IMG/VR virus record: IMGVR_UViG_3300028569_000090
Coordinates: 1 to 36,211 of that record
Strand: one strand, 5' to 3'
Source: a virus
Length of the DNA stretch: 36,211 nt
The stretch's first letter is position 1; the number at the start of each line of letters is the position of its first letter. Of this stretch, positions 7,076 to 13,761 are shown one piece after another. The notes under the pieces were generated by a model that had not been told where the DNA came from, did not search any database, and saw nothing but the letters and a program-made list of their open reading frames with translations. Position numbers and translations under genes: made by a program.

Positions 7076-7495
7076 TCAGAAGACTGCGTCAGGGTCAGCG
7101 TTCCAGTAGTCCTCGGTGTGACGTGCCACGGCAGCGTCCCATGCATCCTCCCAGGGTTGCATGACACGACCTCTCTCACCGACTGCCTTGGCAAGGTTCT
7201 CTGCCGCTGTCACCACCCTGACATTGTCCGGCAGATAGCCACGGGTGGCATCGATCCGGTCGAGGTGGAGATCATCGACTGACCTGCCTCTGCCGGTGAC
7301 GTAGCCGGTAGCCTCTGCCAGTGTCGTGAAGAAGTCCCACGGCAGAGCGAACTGGATGCCCTTCCTGCGGGCTCGGTCCCTGATCTGGGCATAGGCAGTC
7401 AGAAGAGGGTTGGCTGCCCTCTGGGATGCCCTCCTGCATCCAGGGCACCGTGTCCTGTTCTTCTGGGCGGTAGCACCGCACTGGCATAGCTTCAT
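7076..7495 (-). CDS. HNH-type protein with zinc ribbon
   Basis: 139 residues from the ATG that overlaps the upstream stop (ATGA at 7492-7495); a longer frame upstream is out of step with the operon and is not preferred. A Cys4 zinc ribbon (CQCG at about 4-7, CPGC at about 18-21) comes first. The core then reads LHLDRIDATRGYLPDNVRVVTAAENLAKA. This is the S-x-D-R-I-x-x-x-x-G-Y-x-x-x-N-V-R pattern found in many phage HNH endonucleases and HNH-like DNA-binding proteins. The catalytic first His is not obvious, replaced by the DDLHLDRID segment. It may be a nicking enzyme, a free-standing homing-type endonuclease or an inactive relative. Confidence 0.7.
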   Translation of the reverse strand: MKLCQCGATAQKNRTRCPGCRRASQRAANPLLTAYAQIRDRARRKGIQFALPWDFFTTLAEATGYVTGRGRSVDDLHLDRIDATRGYLPDNVRVVTAAENLAKAVGERGRVMQPWEDAWDAAVARHTEDYWNADPDAVF

Positions 7496-7740
7496 GCCGG
7501 GAACCCTAGTAGTCGGCTGCGGAGTGAATCCATAGTGACCCGTGCCATCTGGATGGACAGGTCGAGGTTTGCCTCGTGGGGCACCTTGTCCTGTTTCTCC
7601 AGCCATGCCATCAGATCGGCAGCCTTGATCAGGTGAGGCAGTGCCTCTTGGATGTGGCAGGCTGCGCTGACTACTGCCTTGCTCTTGATGTCGTTCATGT
7701 GGGGAACGCTAGGGTTCTGTTCTCGTGGTTCTACGGTCAT
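7492..7740 (-). CDS. Hypothetical small helical protein
   Basis: 82 residues, not recognised. It looks alpha-helical, with one central amphipathic helix (AACHIQEALPHLIKAADLMAWLEKQ) and a second near the C-terminus. It is coupled on both sides by ATGA overlaps with its neighbours. An internal ATG at residue 15 is an alternative start. Confidence 0.6.
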   Translation of the reverse strand: MTVEPREQNPSVPHMNDIKSKAVVSAACHIQEALPHLIKAADLMAWLEKQDKVPHEANLDLSIQMARVTMDSLRSRLLGFPA

Positions 7741-7937
7741 GACTTCGAATAACAGGCTACGAGGATATTATTGGCGAGAGTGATGGCAGCCTCACGATGG
7801 AGGACCGAGATGCCGGACGGGCACCGGATCTCGACGACCTCCTGACCGCCGACGACGTGACTGCAGGCTTGGAGTAACTCAGGCAGGGAGGACCCAAAGG
7901 TCCAGCCGGTCTCCTGCGGTGTGGCTTGGTTGCTCAT
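7737..7937 (-). CDS. Hypothetical small protein
   Basis: 66 residues, not recognised. Alternating short strands and a helix (VEIRCPSGISVLHREAAITLANNIL) suggest a compact alpha/beta fold. The ATGA overlaps at both ends show that it is part of the same translationally coupled chain. Confidence 0.6.
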   Translation of the reverse strand: MSNQATPQETGWTFGSSLPELLQACSHVVGGQEVVEIRCPSGISVLHREAAITLANNILVACYSKS

Positions 7938-8176
7938 GCGTCGATCCTCCCGCAGTAGTCGCAGACAGAATACTCACCAACGAGACGGCACTGCGGCTCA
8001 TTGAACCGGCGGAACACCATCGTGCCACGGCACTCAGGATCTGGGCAGGACGTCTCGTCCCTGTTGAGCGAGTCGAGAACCTCTTGGAGGTGATCGATCA
8101 CCGAGGTGGTGAAGAGGACGGGGATGGGCTTGGATGGGTGGGTCATGGGAATCTTAGGAAGGAAGTGGGACAGCAT
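7934..8176 (-). CDS. Small zinc-ribbon protein
   Basis: 80 residues from ATG 8176, or 70 from ATG 8146. The C-terminal half has CPDPEC and CDYCG pairs, a Cys4 zinc ribbon, with an FRRFNEP segment between them. The second start is preceded by CTAAGATTCCC, the first by TAACTGCA right after the upstream stop; both fit leader patterns used here. Likely a nucleic-acid- or protein-binding adaptor; function unknown. Confidence 0.6.
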   Translation of the reverse strand: MLSHFLPKIPMTHPSKPIPVLFTTSVIDHLQEVLDSLNRDETSCPDPECRGTMVFRRFNEPQCRLVGEYSVCDYCGRIDA

Positions 8177-8181
8177 TGCAG

Positions 8182-8511
8182 TTATGAGTGGATGACGATT
8201 GGGGTTGTGATAGGGTGCAGAGTCATGATGTGACCGACGACGGTCTCCTCCAGCCAGTCATCGCCGAAGCGAGGCTCGACCAGAACGATGTAGGGCACTC
8301 CGATGATGCGGGACAAGTCGAGTGTGACCTCCTCGTCCTTGGGTGGGCAGTAGCACTCGAACGCCCCGTGCGGCCCATTGCCCGTGAGCAGGAACCCGGT
8401 GCTGCCCTCATCGGGGACGACGTGAAGCTCGAACGGTGCGGCACCGTCAGCCTGGGCATAGTGGATCTCCTTGATGGGAGCGTAGACGGCGAGGGTAGAT
8501 AGATCGGACAT
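8182..8511 (-). CDS. Hypothetical protein of the small-gene cluster
   Basis: 109 residues from ATG 8511. This start is preferred over an upstream one at 8562 because it has the CGCTACCATG context shared by neighbouring starts and because the upstream codons run through the operator element. Sequence is beta-rich (FELHVVPDEGSTGFLLTGNG, EEVTLDLSRIIGVPYIVLVE), unknown family. It is first in the leftward chain that runs to 6866. Confidence 0.65.
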   Translation of the reverse strand: MSDLSTLAVYAPIKEIHYAQADGAAPFELHVVPDEGSTGFLLTGNGPHGAFECYCPPKDEEVTLDLSRIIGVPYIVLVEPRFGDDWLEETVVGHIMTLHPITTPIVIHS

Positions 8512-8540
8512 GGTAGCGGTGGTCAGTGGAGTGGTTTTGG

Positions 8541-8601
8541 GTGTGCGACAACAATCGCACATTGTCGCACCTCGTCTACAAATTTGTGCGACTTTCTGTA
8601 A
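8541..8601 (-). promoter_or_regulatory. Operator/promoter element A, before 8511
   Basis: Reading leftward: TTACAG (8601-8596), 17 bp, TAGACG (8578-8573), with GTCGCACAA between them, a perfect ACAAATTTGT palindrome, and GGTGCGACAATGTGCGA after them. Almost 45 bp match element B at 10057-10107. TGCGAC/GTCGCA half-sites occur four times (8542-8550, 8553-8560, 8562-8570, 8583-8592). The spacing fits a repressible promoter, though TAGACG is a weak -10. Confidence 0.6.
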
Positions 8602-8610
8602 ATATTGTAA

Positions 8611-8838
8611 TTAAACGGAGAAGAACTTCCGAACATGGTCCGCAGAGTATGGTCCCATCCCGCACGGGCTGCCGTCGTAGCGGATGAACCACTTCGGGGA
8701 GAGTGAGTAGGGTCGCCCCATGGGGGTGGTCCCCCGTTGAATGTGGCACGTCAGCGTGGCGTCTCCGTGCTTCAGGTTGGTGCGGATGGATCGGGCGACC
8801 TTGATGAAGGGTCCGTGGTTCTTTCGTATGGTGGTCAT
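8611..8838 (-). CDS. Hypothetical small protein
   Basis: 75 residues, basic, with an LSPKWFIRYDGSPCGMGPYSADHVRKFF segment that looks like a small beta-hairpin domain followed by a helix. Unknown family. It starts in the CACTACCATG context and is the last gene before operator element A. Confidence 0.65.
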   Translation of the reverse strand: MTTIRKNHGPFIKVARSIRTNLKHGDATLTCHIQRGTTPMGRPYSLSPKWFIRYDGSPCGMGPYSADHVRKFFSV

Positions 8839-8847
8839 GGTAGTGTC

Positions 8848-9099
8848 TCAGAACTTGGGGTTGAGGTCGATGCTGACACCCTTGTCCGCATTGCGGAAGG
8901 TGCGGAAGATCGGAGGGAACAGGCACGAGGCGAGTTCCTTGCGGAGGGTCTTCTCGGTCTTGCAGAAGATGTAGCCACCATCGACGAGGATGACGAACTG
9001 TGCCTTGGCATGCGGGTTCAACTTCTGCCCCTTGCGGAGTCCCTTCGCCATGGCGATGAGGGTTTCGAGTTCAGGTGCGTCCAGATATTTTGCGGTCAT
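8848..9099 (-). CDS. Hypothetical small protein
   Basis: 83 residues: a helix (LETLIAMAKGLRKGQ), a strand-rich centre (AQFVILVDGGYIFCKTE) and a basic C-terminal half. Not recognised. Start context CACACTACCATG with ACTAAGC a little upstream, no Shine-Dalgarno sequence. Confidence 0.65.
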   Translation of the reverse strand: MTAKYLDAPELETLIAMAKGLRKGQKLNPHAKAQFVILVDGGYIFCKTEKTLRKELASCLFPPIFRTFRNADKGVSIDLNPKF

Positions 9100-9132
9100 G
9101 GTAGTGTGTAGCTTAGTATTGTGGTTGGGTTC

Positions 9133-9450
9133 TCAGATCTTGGGAGTGCGGAGATGGATGACCTCGGAGGTCCGGCTGACCTTGAGGTGGAGGCAGCGTG
9201 TCCACACCCCCCAGAAGATCGACCGGTATGCCTCGACGATGAACGGACGATTGTGCCCCACGCTGAGATTGCGAACGACGCACTGATGACCCCTGGTAGG
9301 GATGTGACGGGTCTCCACCGGCAGGTTGTCCGGCGTGGTGATGGTGAAGATGAAGTCGTCGCTGCCCTCGGCAGACCTGACAGTGACTTCGAATTCTTCG
9401 CCGGGGACGGTATGGGCGAAGTGGATGCTGTTATCTGTGATGGTGTGCAT
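9133..9450 (-). CDS. Hypothetical beta-rich protein
   Basis: 105 residues with many predicted strands (FEVTVRSAEGSDDFIFTITT, NRPFIVEAYRSIFWGVW). Unknown family. Start context CCACTACCATG. It sits in a set of similar-sized unknown genes downstream of operator element B. Confidence 0.65.
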   Translation of the reverse strand: MHTITDNSIHFAHTVPGEEFEVTVRSAEGSDDFIFTITTPDNLPVETRHIPTRGHQCVVRNLSVGHNRPFIVEAYRSIFWGVWTRCLHLKVSRTSEVIHLRTPKI

Positions 9451-9459
9451 GGTAGTGGA

Positions 9460-9639
9460 TCAGTTGGAGGGTTGTTGCTGACGGGCGAGTTCGAGGATGA
9501 GACCGCGCCCCTGGAAGAACCCCATGGGGACGAGAGATCCGTCCGGCTCGATGCAGAGCACTGAGTTAGTGAGGAGGTTAACGATGAAGTTGAACCCGAA
9601 GAGGGTGACCGGGACGGCATGGGGAGAGTGGTGTCTCAT
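9460..9639 (-). CDS. Hypothetical 59-residue protein
   Basis: An ATG at 9637-9639 in the context ATCACTACCATG opens a frame of 59 codons ending in TGA at 9460. The protein has a hydrophobic N-terminal half (VTLFGFNFIVNLLTNSVLCIE) and a helix GLILELARQQQ. The conserved start context and exact fit between its neighbours support it. Function unknown. Confidence 0.65.
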   Translation of the reverse strand: MRHHSPHAVPVTLFGFNFIVNLLTNSVLCIEPDGSLVPMGFFQGRGLILELARQQQPSN

Positions 9640-9675
9640 GGTAGTGATAGGGTGAGAGGGTGGGGGACTCGGGTC

Positions 9676-10050
9676 TCAGGAAAGGTAGGCGATGATCTCG
9701 ATGACCGGCTCGGTCATGGTGCCGAGGTTCTCCCACACGAAGCAGATCATGTGCTTCTCGATCTCGGGATGCTCGTAGCCGCAGACTGCGTTCTCGTGCG
9801 TCCGGCGGAACGGGAGGAGTCGGCTGCCCTTCTTCTCGGAGGCGAGGAGGCTGACCATGTCGAGGTCGAACCCGAGTCCGTGAAGGATGACGCACACTGC
9901 GGTCAGTCCACGACCTACACCGCCGGTGCGGTCGTTACCGGTGAGGATCGGGTCAGCCTGGATGGCGGAACGGATGGACCGGATCTCCCTGGTGGAGAGG
10001 CGGGTAAGGGAAGCGTTGAGGGGAGGGACGGGGCAGGCAGTGCTTTGCAT
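9676..10050 (-). CDS. Hypothetical protein, first gene after operator element B
   Basis: 124 residues from ATG 10050, chosen because the upstream extension of the frame reads through the operator. A polar N-terminus leads to helices (TREIRSIRSAIQADPIL) and a mixed C-terminal half with a HEN-x-VCGYEHPEIEKHMICFVWENLG stretch containing two Cys and three His that could bind metal. Unknown family. Confidence 0.65.
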   Translation of the reverse strand: MQSTACPVPPLNASLTRLSTREIRSIRSAIQADPILTGNDRTGGVGRGLTAVCVILHGLGFDLDMVSLLASEKKGSRLLPFRRTHENAVCGYEHPEIEKHMICFVWENLGTMTEPVIEIIAYLS

Positions 10051-10056
10051 GCCGTC

Positions 10057-10107
10057 ATTGTCGCACAATGTCGCACCTCGTCTACAAATTTGTGCGACTT
10101 TTTGTAA
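10057..10107 (-). promoter_or_regulatory. Operator/promoter element B, before 10050
   Basis: Leftward: TTACAA (10107-10102), 17 bp, TAGACG (10084-10079), with the same ACAAATTTGT palindrome and TGCGAC half-sites as element A. Between the last TTGTGCGACAATG and the gene start there are only a few bases, so a bound regulator would also cover the translation start region. Confidence 0.6.
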
Positions 10108-10147
10108 TTTACATAGAAACAAGGACCGCTACCCCGTGGAGTAGCGT

Positions 10148-10537
10148 TCAATTGAGCAGTGATTCGACCTCCTGAAGGAGAGCAATGATCCTCTCGCGGG
10201 AGGGATTGCTCTGTCCGATCGAGATCGGGAGGGAGAGATCGCCCCTCGACTGGGCACGCTCCAGTGCCTGCACCACCATAGAGAGGAGGCTGACCGGCTC
10301 GACTCCGGTCTTGATTGCGATGGGTTCCACCCTCTTCTGGACCTGGGCAAACTCAGGACTGAGCATCACCCCTTTAAGTGGGTCACCCCCTTGGGCCGCG
10401 TGATCGAGCATCGCACCCACTGCGATCTTCGCCAGGGTCGAGGCACTCACTCCCGTCCCGATTGCCAACCGCTCCAGCCGGTCAGCCATGTCTCTGTCCT
10501 TCTGTGCCCAGCGGATCGTCAGCGTGTCCTTGTTCAT
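10148..10537 (-). CDS. Ribbon-helix-helix-like regulator
   Basis: 129 residues from ATG 10537. The N-terminus has a strand (DTLTIRWAQ) and two helices (DRDMADRLERLAIGTGVSAS, TLAKIAVGAMLDHA), the layout of MetJ/Arc-type ribbon-helix-helix DNA-binding proteins. The rest is helical and ends with a helix (RERIIALLQEVESLL) suited to oligomerisation. It is divergent from the HTH gene at 10721, with TGCGAC sites between, so it is the best candidate for the protein that binds those sites. The family call rests on pattern only. Confidence 0.6.
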   Translation of the reverse strand: MNKDTLTIRWAQKDRDMADRLERLAIGTGVSASTLAKIAVGAMLDHAAQGGDPLKGVMLSPEFAQVQKRVEPIAIKTGVEPVSLLSMVVQALERAQSRGDLSLPISIGQSNPSRERIIALLQEVESLLN

Positions 10538-10720
10538 GGCGGCATTACGGGACACAAATTCGGCCCGATGTCCACAAAAACCTACCCGAGTCCTACGGAA
10601 AGCATGGGTTTCTACGGGGTGTCGCACTTTCTTTTGCGAAAGTCGCACAATTTATTTGCCATAGATCCCAGAGGTATTACTTTGTGCGACAACGAGATCA
10701 CAAATCCCACATCCACCACC
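10538..10720. promoter_or_regulatory. Divergent control region with TTGTGCGAC operators
   Basis: Sites are GTCGCAC at 10621-10627, GTCGCACAA at 10642-10650 and TTGTGCGACAA at 10682-10692. The first two are direct repeats 21 bp apart around a small hairpin (CTTTC...GAAAG). The third is inverted and lies 29 bp before the plus-strand start. A weak rightward promoter (TTTGCC, 17 bp, TACTTT) falls between sites two and three. This is the layout of a phage genetic switch. Confidence 0.55.
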
Positions 10721-11002
10721 ATGAAAGCCACCACCATGAAAGCCACCACCATGAAAGCCACCGACACCGAGCCGAAGCTTCTGACCGTCCGAGAGACGGC
10801 AGTATTCCTCCGCATCCCCCTGCCCACCGTTTACTACCTGCTCCAGAACGGGAAGCTTGCCGGGTGCCTCATCGGGGGACGTTGGCGCATCTGCCGGTCC
10901 ACCTTGGAGGAGATGATCATCCCGAAGCTCTACACCAAGGCTGACGACGGCAGCCTCGTAGCCCAGGCTGACGACGGCAGCCTCGTAGCCTTAGCCGACT
11001 GA
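10721..11002 (+). CDS. Excisionase-like HTH protein
   Basis: 93 residues from the first of three ATGs. The core LTVRETAVFLRIPLPTVYYLLQNGKLAG...GGRWRICRSTLEEMI is a helix-turn-helix of the MerR-related excisionase family (HTH_17): recognition helix at about 32-42 and a wing with the GGRWRI turn. Such proteins act as Xis or as transcription regulators. The start lies in a 15-bp tandem repeat (ACCACCATGAAAGCC, three copies), so 10721, 10736 and 10751 are all possible starts. The C-terminus ends with a duplicated ADDGSLVA. It opens the rightward operon and faces the RHH-like gene. Confidence 0.75.
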   Translation: MKATTMKATTMKATDTEPKLLTVRETAVFLRIPLPTVYYLLQNGKLAGCLIGGRWRICRSTLEEMIIPKLYTKADDGSLVAQADDGSLVALAD

Positions 11003-11054
11003 GTCCCACCCTTTCTTCTCCCAACCAACCAACGACACTAGCCTAACCCCCATC

Positions 11055-11852
11055 ATGGACATCACCCACCTCACTCCCGCCATGGCGGCAGACCTCGCAC
11101 TCGCTCAAGGCGAGGTCGAGAATGCCATCAAGTCCTCGGACAATCCCTACTTCAACAGCACCTATGCGGACCTCGCCCAGGTGCTGGCAACGGCACGACC
11201 GGTCTACGCTCGGCGCGGTCTGTCCCTCCTCCAGGGCAGCAGCTTCGACGGCACCCTGGTGACCGTCACGTCCTCGCTCTGCCACAAGTCCGGTGGCTAC
11301 GTCACCTCTGCCATGTCCTGCAAACCGGGCAGCGTAGACAAGAAAGGGGAGTTCAAGGAACGACCGGACGCGCAAGGTGTCGGAGGTGCCACCACCTACC
11401 TTCGCCGGTATGCTGCGGCAGCCATGTATTGCATCGCGCAGGTCGATGACGACGGCAACGGCACCGGCGAGAACTACCGGCGGGACCGGGACGACGACCG
11501 GCGGGACGATCACCGGGACGACCGGCGGGACGATCACCGGGACGACCGGCGGGACCACCGGGAACCAGTGCGCCAGTCCCTCCCGACTGCTGGGTTCCTG
11601 CCCTCGCAGTCCCTTATTGATGCCGTCGAGAAGGCGGGTGCCTCGATCAATGCGTGGAACGACATCAATGGACGCTACGAGAAACGCTACACCGACCTCC
11701 AGGCGCAGGATGCGCGGGATGCCTGGGACTGGATCGTCGCCCAGGCCAAACGTGCCGGACTCACCCCTGACCCTGACGGTGCCGGGTTCATCAAGTCTGC
11801 CCTTGCCAAGCCGATGGAACCGTCTGCCCTGCCTGACTTCCTCCGTGCCTGA
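11055..11852 (+). CDS. erf: ERF-family single-strand annealing protein
   Basis: 265 residues. The N-terminal 145 residues follow the ERF pattern: LALAQGEVENAIKSSDNPYF-x-STYADLA, then LATARPVYARRGLSLLQG, then a region ending QGVGGATTYLRRYAAAAMYCIAQVDDDGN, which is the most conserved ERF block. ERF proteins pair complementary single strands during phage recombination. An Asp/Arg-rich linker follows (repeats of DDRRDDH, 24-bp DNA repeats at about 11480-11565), then a helical C-terminal domain ending in FLRA. The exonuclease at 12340 is its expected partner. Leader: CCAACCAAC and CTAAC, no Shine-Dalgarno sequence. Confidence 0.9.
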   Translation: MDITHLTPAMAADLALAQGEVENAIKSSDNPYFNSTYADLAQVLATARPVYARRGLSLLQGSSFDGTLVTVTSSLCHKSGGYVTSAMSCKPGSVDKKGEFKERPDAQGVGGATTYLRRYAAAAMYCIAQVDDDGNGTGENYRRDRDDDRRDDHRDDRRDDHRDDRRDHREPVRQSLPTAGFLPSQSLIDAVEKAGASINAWNDINGRYEKRYTDLQAQDARDAWDWIVAQAKRAGLTPDPDGAGFIKSALAKPMEPSALPDFLRA

Positions 11853-11889
11853 CCCTCTCTCAATCCAACCACACTAACATACCCACGAT

Positions 11890-12153
11890 ATGAAATTCGA
11901 CGAAAACTCAGAACTGATCTCCAAGAGAATCCGGCACCTGAAGAGACTCAAGAGACAGCGTGAAACCTACGCCGGATATCAAGCCGACACCCTCGATCAG
12001 GTAATGCTTGCCGGTTACACTTGGTGTGAGATCGAGGACGCTGCCGTCATGTCCAATAGACTCCCCCTCAAGAGCTTAGCTCTGTCCCTCGGGAGAACCT
12101 ACTGGGCAGTCACCAATCGCCGCGCAAAACTCCGCAGACTAGCAGCCCAGTGA
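11890..12153 (+). CDS. Small DNA-binding protein, Myb/SANT-like C-terminus
   Basis: 87 basic residues. The C-terminal part LALSLGRTYWAVTNRRAKLRRL resembles the third helix of small Myb/SANT-type HTH domains in phages, and matches the C-terminus of the protein at 13428. The N-terminus is a basic amphipathic helix. The next gene begins with a GTG inside its stop codon. Confidence 0.6.
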   Translation: MKFDENSELISKRIRHLKRLKRQRETYAGYQADTLDQVMLAGYTWCEIEDAAVMSNRLPLKSLALSLGRTYWAVTNRRAKLRRLAAQ

Positions 12154-12353
12154 ACTACACCTACAACTCCCAGGACCACACGATCGAGGAAGTGGACACC
12201 GAAGAAGGGAACACCACGGCAGCCGTTCTCCTCGACTCCATCAGCCCTGACAAAGCCCTATCAATCGTCGCTTCCCTCAACAACGAGGCAGTCTATAAGT
12301 TCTACTCACCCAGTCGCTTCACTCTAATCTTTCCTGACCATGAATCTAACTGA
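12150..12353 (+). CDS. Hypothetical small acidic protein
   Basis: 67 residues, start GTG overlapping the previous stop, end overlapping the exonuclease start by 14 nt. An acidic N-terminal third is followed by an alpha/beta part (DKALSIVASLNNEAVYKFYSPSRFTLIFP). Not recognised. The double overlap supports translation. Confidence 0.55.
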   Translation: MNYTYNSQDHTIEEVDTEEGNTTAAVLLDSISPDKALSIVASLNNEAVYKFYSPSRFTLIFPDHESN

Positions 12354-13419
12354 ACAACCATCCTATCGTGCCTCATCCCTTGCGAGGATCGAGGCTTGCC
12401 CTGCCTCCGTCGAACTGTCCAAGCTTGCCCAGGCTGACACCGGCAGCGAGATCGCAGAGCGTGGAAACCGCATTCACGCAGCCATTGCTGCGACATTCAC
12501 TAGGGGGGCGGAGACACCGAACCTTGAGGATGGAGAGGCGGAGGTGGTCCAGACGATTCTAGACCGGATCTCTCGTGTCTATGCAGCTAAGCCCGACGAG
12601 ATCCTCGTCGAGCATACCCTGGAACTCCAGGGTCCAGGGTTCAAGCTGACAGGCACAGTCGATATGGTTATGTTTTTCGGCGACCATGCCGTGGTCATGG
12701 ATCACAAGACGGGATTCAAGCCTGTGGCACCGGCAGGCGAGAACATCCAACTCCTTACCTACACCCTGATGCTGGCGTCAAAGCGCCGGGACATTAAGTC
12801 ATTCACCCTCCTCATCAATCAACCGATGGTGAAGGGTGGTGGCACTGAGGCGAGGATCGAGATCTCAGACCTACGAGACGTGTGGCAGCGGCTCGAACGG
12901 CTTGGCAGGAGCGTGACGCCTGACGCCACGCCGACACCTTCGGAGTCTGCCTGCCAATACTGCCCCGCCCTGGAACTCTGCCCCGCTCACAAGGCGAACC
13001 TCGCGACGGTGTCCAAGCTGGACATCGTGCATAGCTGGGCAAGCCTGACGGTTGCCGACAAGGTGGTCCTCTGGAAGCAGCTTCGCCTCGCGACTGCCGT
13101 CATCGGCAAATACGAGACGCTGTTCCGCTCCGAGTTGGAGGCGAACCCTGACGCATTCCCAGGCGAGATCCGGCTGACGGCAGGGAAGAAGATGACCAAG
13201 ATCAAGAACCCGTCCGGTCTGTTCAAGGTGCTGGCTGCCCTCGGTCTGACTGGCGACCAGTTCGCCGCCTGCGTGGACATCAAAAAGACTGAGCTTGAGA
13301 AGGTAGTCAAACCACTGACCGGTCGCAAGGGCAAGGAGTTCGATGGGTGGTGGAAGTTTACCCTGGCACCATTCGTCGAAGAGTCCACCACCAGGGGTAG
13401 TCTCGAAACCGTCAAGTGA
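12340..13419 (+). CDS. Cas4/RecB-like PD-(D/E)XK exonuclease with Fe-S cluster
   Basis: 359 residues, DUF2800-like. The N-terminal SSLARIEACPASVEL supplies Cys20; RGNRIHAA gives the family His46; the nuclease core is GTVDMV (Asp108), then VVMDHKTG (Asp121, Lys123) and NIQLLTY (Gln137). A C-terminal cluster CQYCPALELC (Cys205, 208, 214) with Cys20 can hold a 4Fe-4S cluster, as in Cas4 and AddB. The enzyme would resect DNA ends to give ssDNA for the ERF protein. It is transcribed with it in one rightward operon. Confidence 0.85.
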   Translation: MNLTEQPSYRASSLARIEACPASVELSKLAQADTGSEIAERGNRIHAAIAATFTRGAETPNLEDGEAEVVQTILDRISRVYAAKPDEILVEHTLELQGPGFKLTGTVDMVMFFGDHAVVMDHKTGFKPVAPAGENIQLLTYTLMLASKRRDIKSFTLLINQPMVKGGGTEARIEISDLRDVWQRLERLGRSVTPDATPTPSESACQYCPALELCPAHKANLATVSKLDIVHSWASLTVADKVVLWKQLRLATAVIGKYETLFRSELEANPDAFPGEIRLTAGKKMTKIKNPSGLFKVLAALGLTGDQFAACVDIKKTELEKVVKPLTGRKGKEFDGWWKFTLAPFVEESTTRGSLETVK

Positions 13420-13427
13420 TTACTGCC

Positions 13428-13760
13428 ATGGCTAAGAAAACAAACACGGAAAGGTCCAGGGCATGGAGGCTGCGGAATCCTGACAAGCATTATGAATCCA
13501 CTATCAACTGGCGTAAGAATAACCGGGATGCTTCACTGGCGATCCAACGGAAGTCAAATAAAAAACAGAACGCAGGATGGGAACAGGCACCTGCTCGCCA
13601 TCAACCGTGGGAGTTGCACGAGGAGAGTCTGCTGATGTCTGGTAAGCACACCGACAAAGAATTAGCTGTAATGCTAGGAAGAAGTAGGTGGGCAATCTAC
13701 TGCAAACGCTGCCGCATCAACCAACAGAACGGCGGCGACGCTATCGAACTTACATCCTGA
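13428..13760 (+). CDS. Basic HTH/Myb-like DNA-binding protein
   Basis: 110 residues from ATG 13428 (an in-frame GTG at 13416 overlaps the exonuclease stop and adds four residues). The N-terminal half is very basic (RSRAWRLRNPDKHYESTINWRKNNRD). The C-terminal half WELHEESLLMSGKHTDKELAVMLGRSRWAIYCKRCRI is a Myb/SANT-like three-helix motif. Such proteins are common small companions of phage nucleases. It ends just before the initiator gene. Confidence 0.65.
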   Translation: MAKKTNTERSRAWRLRNPDKHYESTINWRKNNRDASLAIQRKSNKKQNAGWEQAPARHQPWELHEESLLMSGKHTDKELAVMLGRSRWAIYCKRCRINQQNGGDAIELTS

Positions 13761-13761
13761 C

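Noticed and set aside
11480-11565. Short regular repeats considered as a CRISPR array
   Set aside because: The 24-bp units are contiguous, in frame, code for an Asp/Arg-rich linker and have no unique spacers. No cas gene is present; the Cas4-like nuclease is a phage recombination enzyme.
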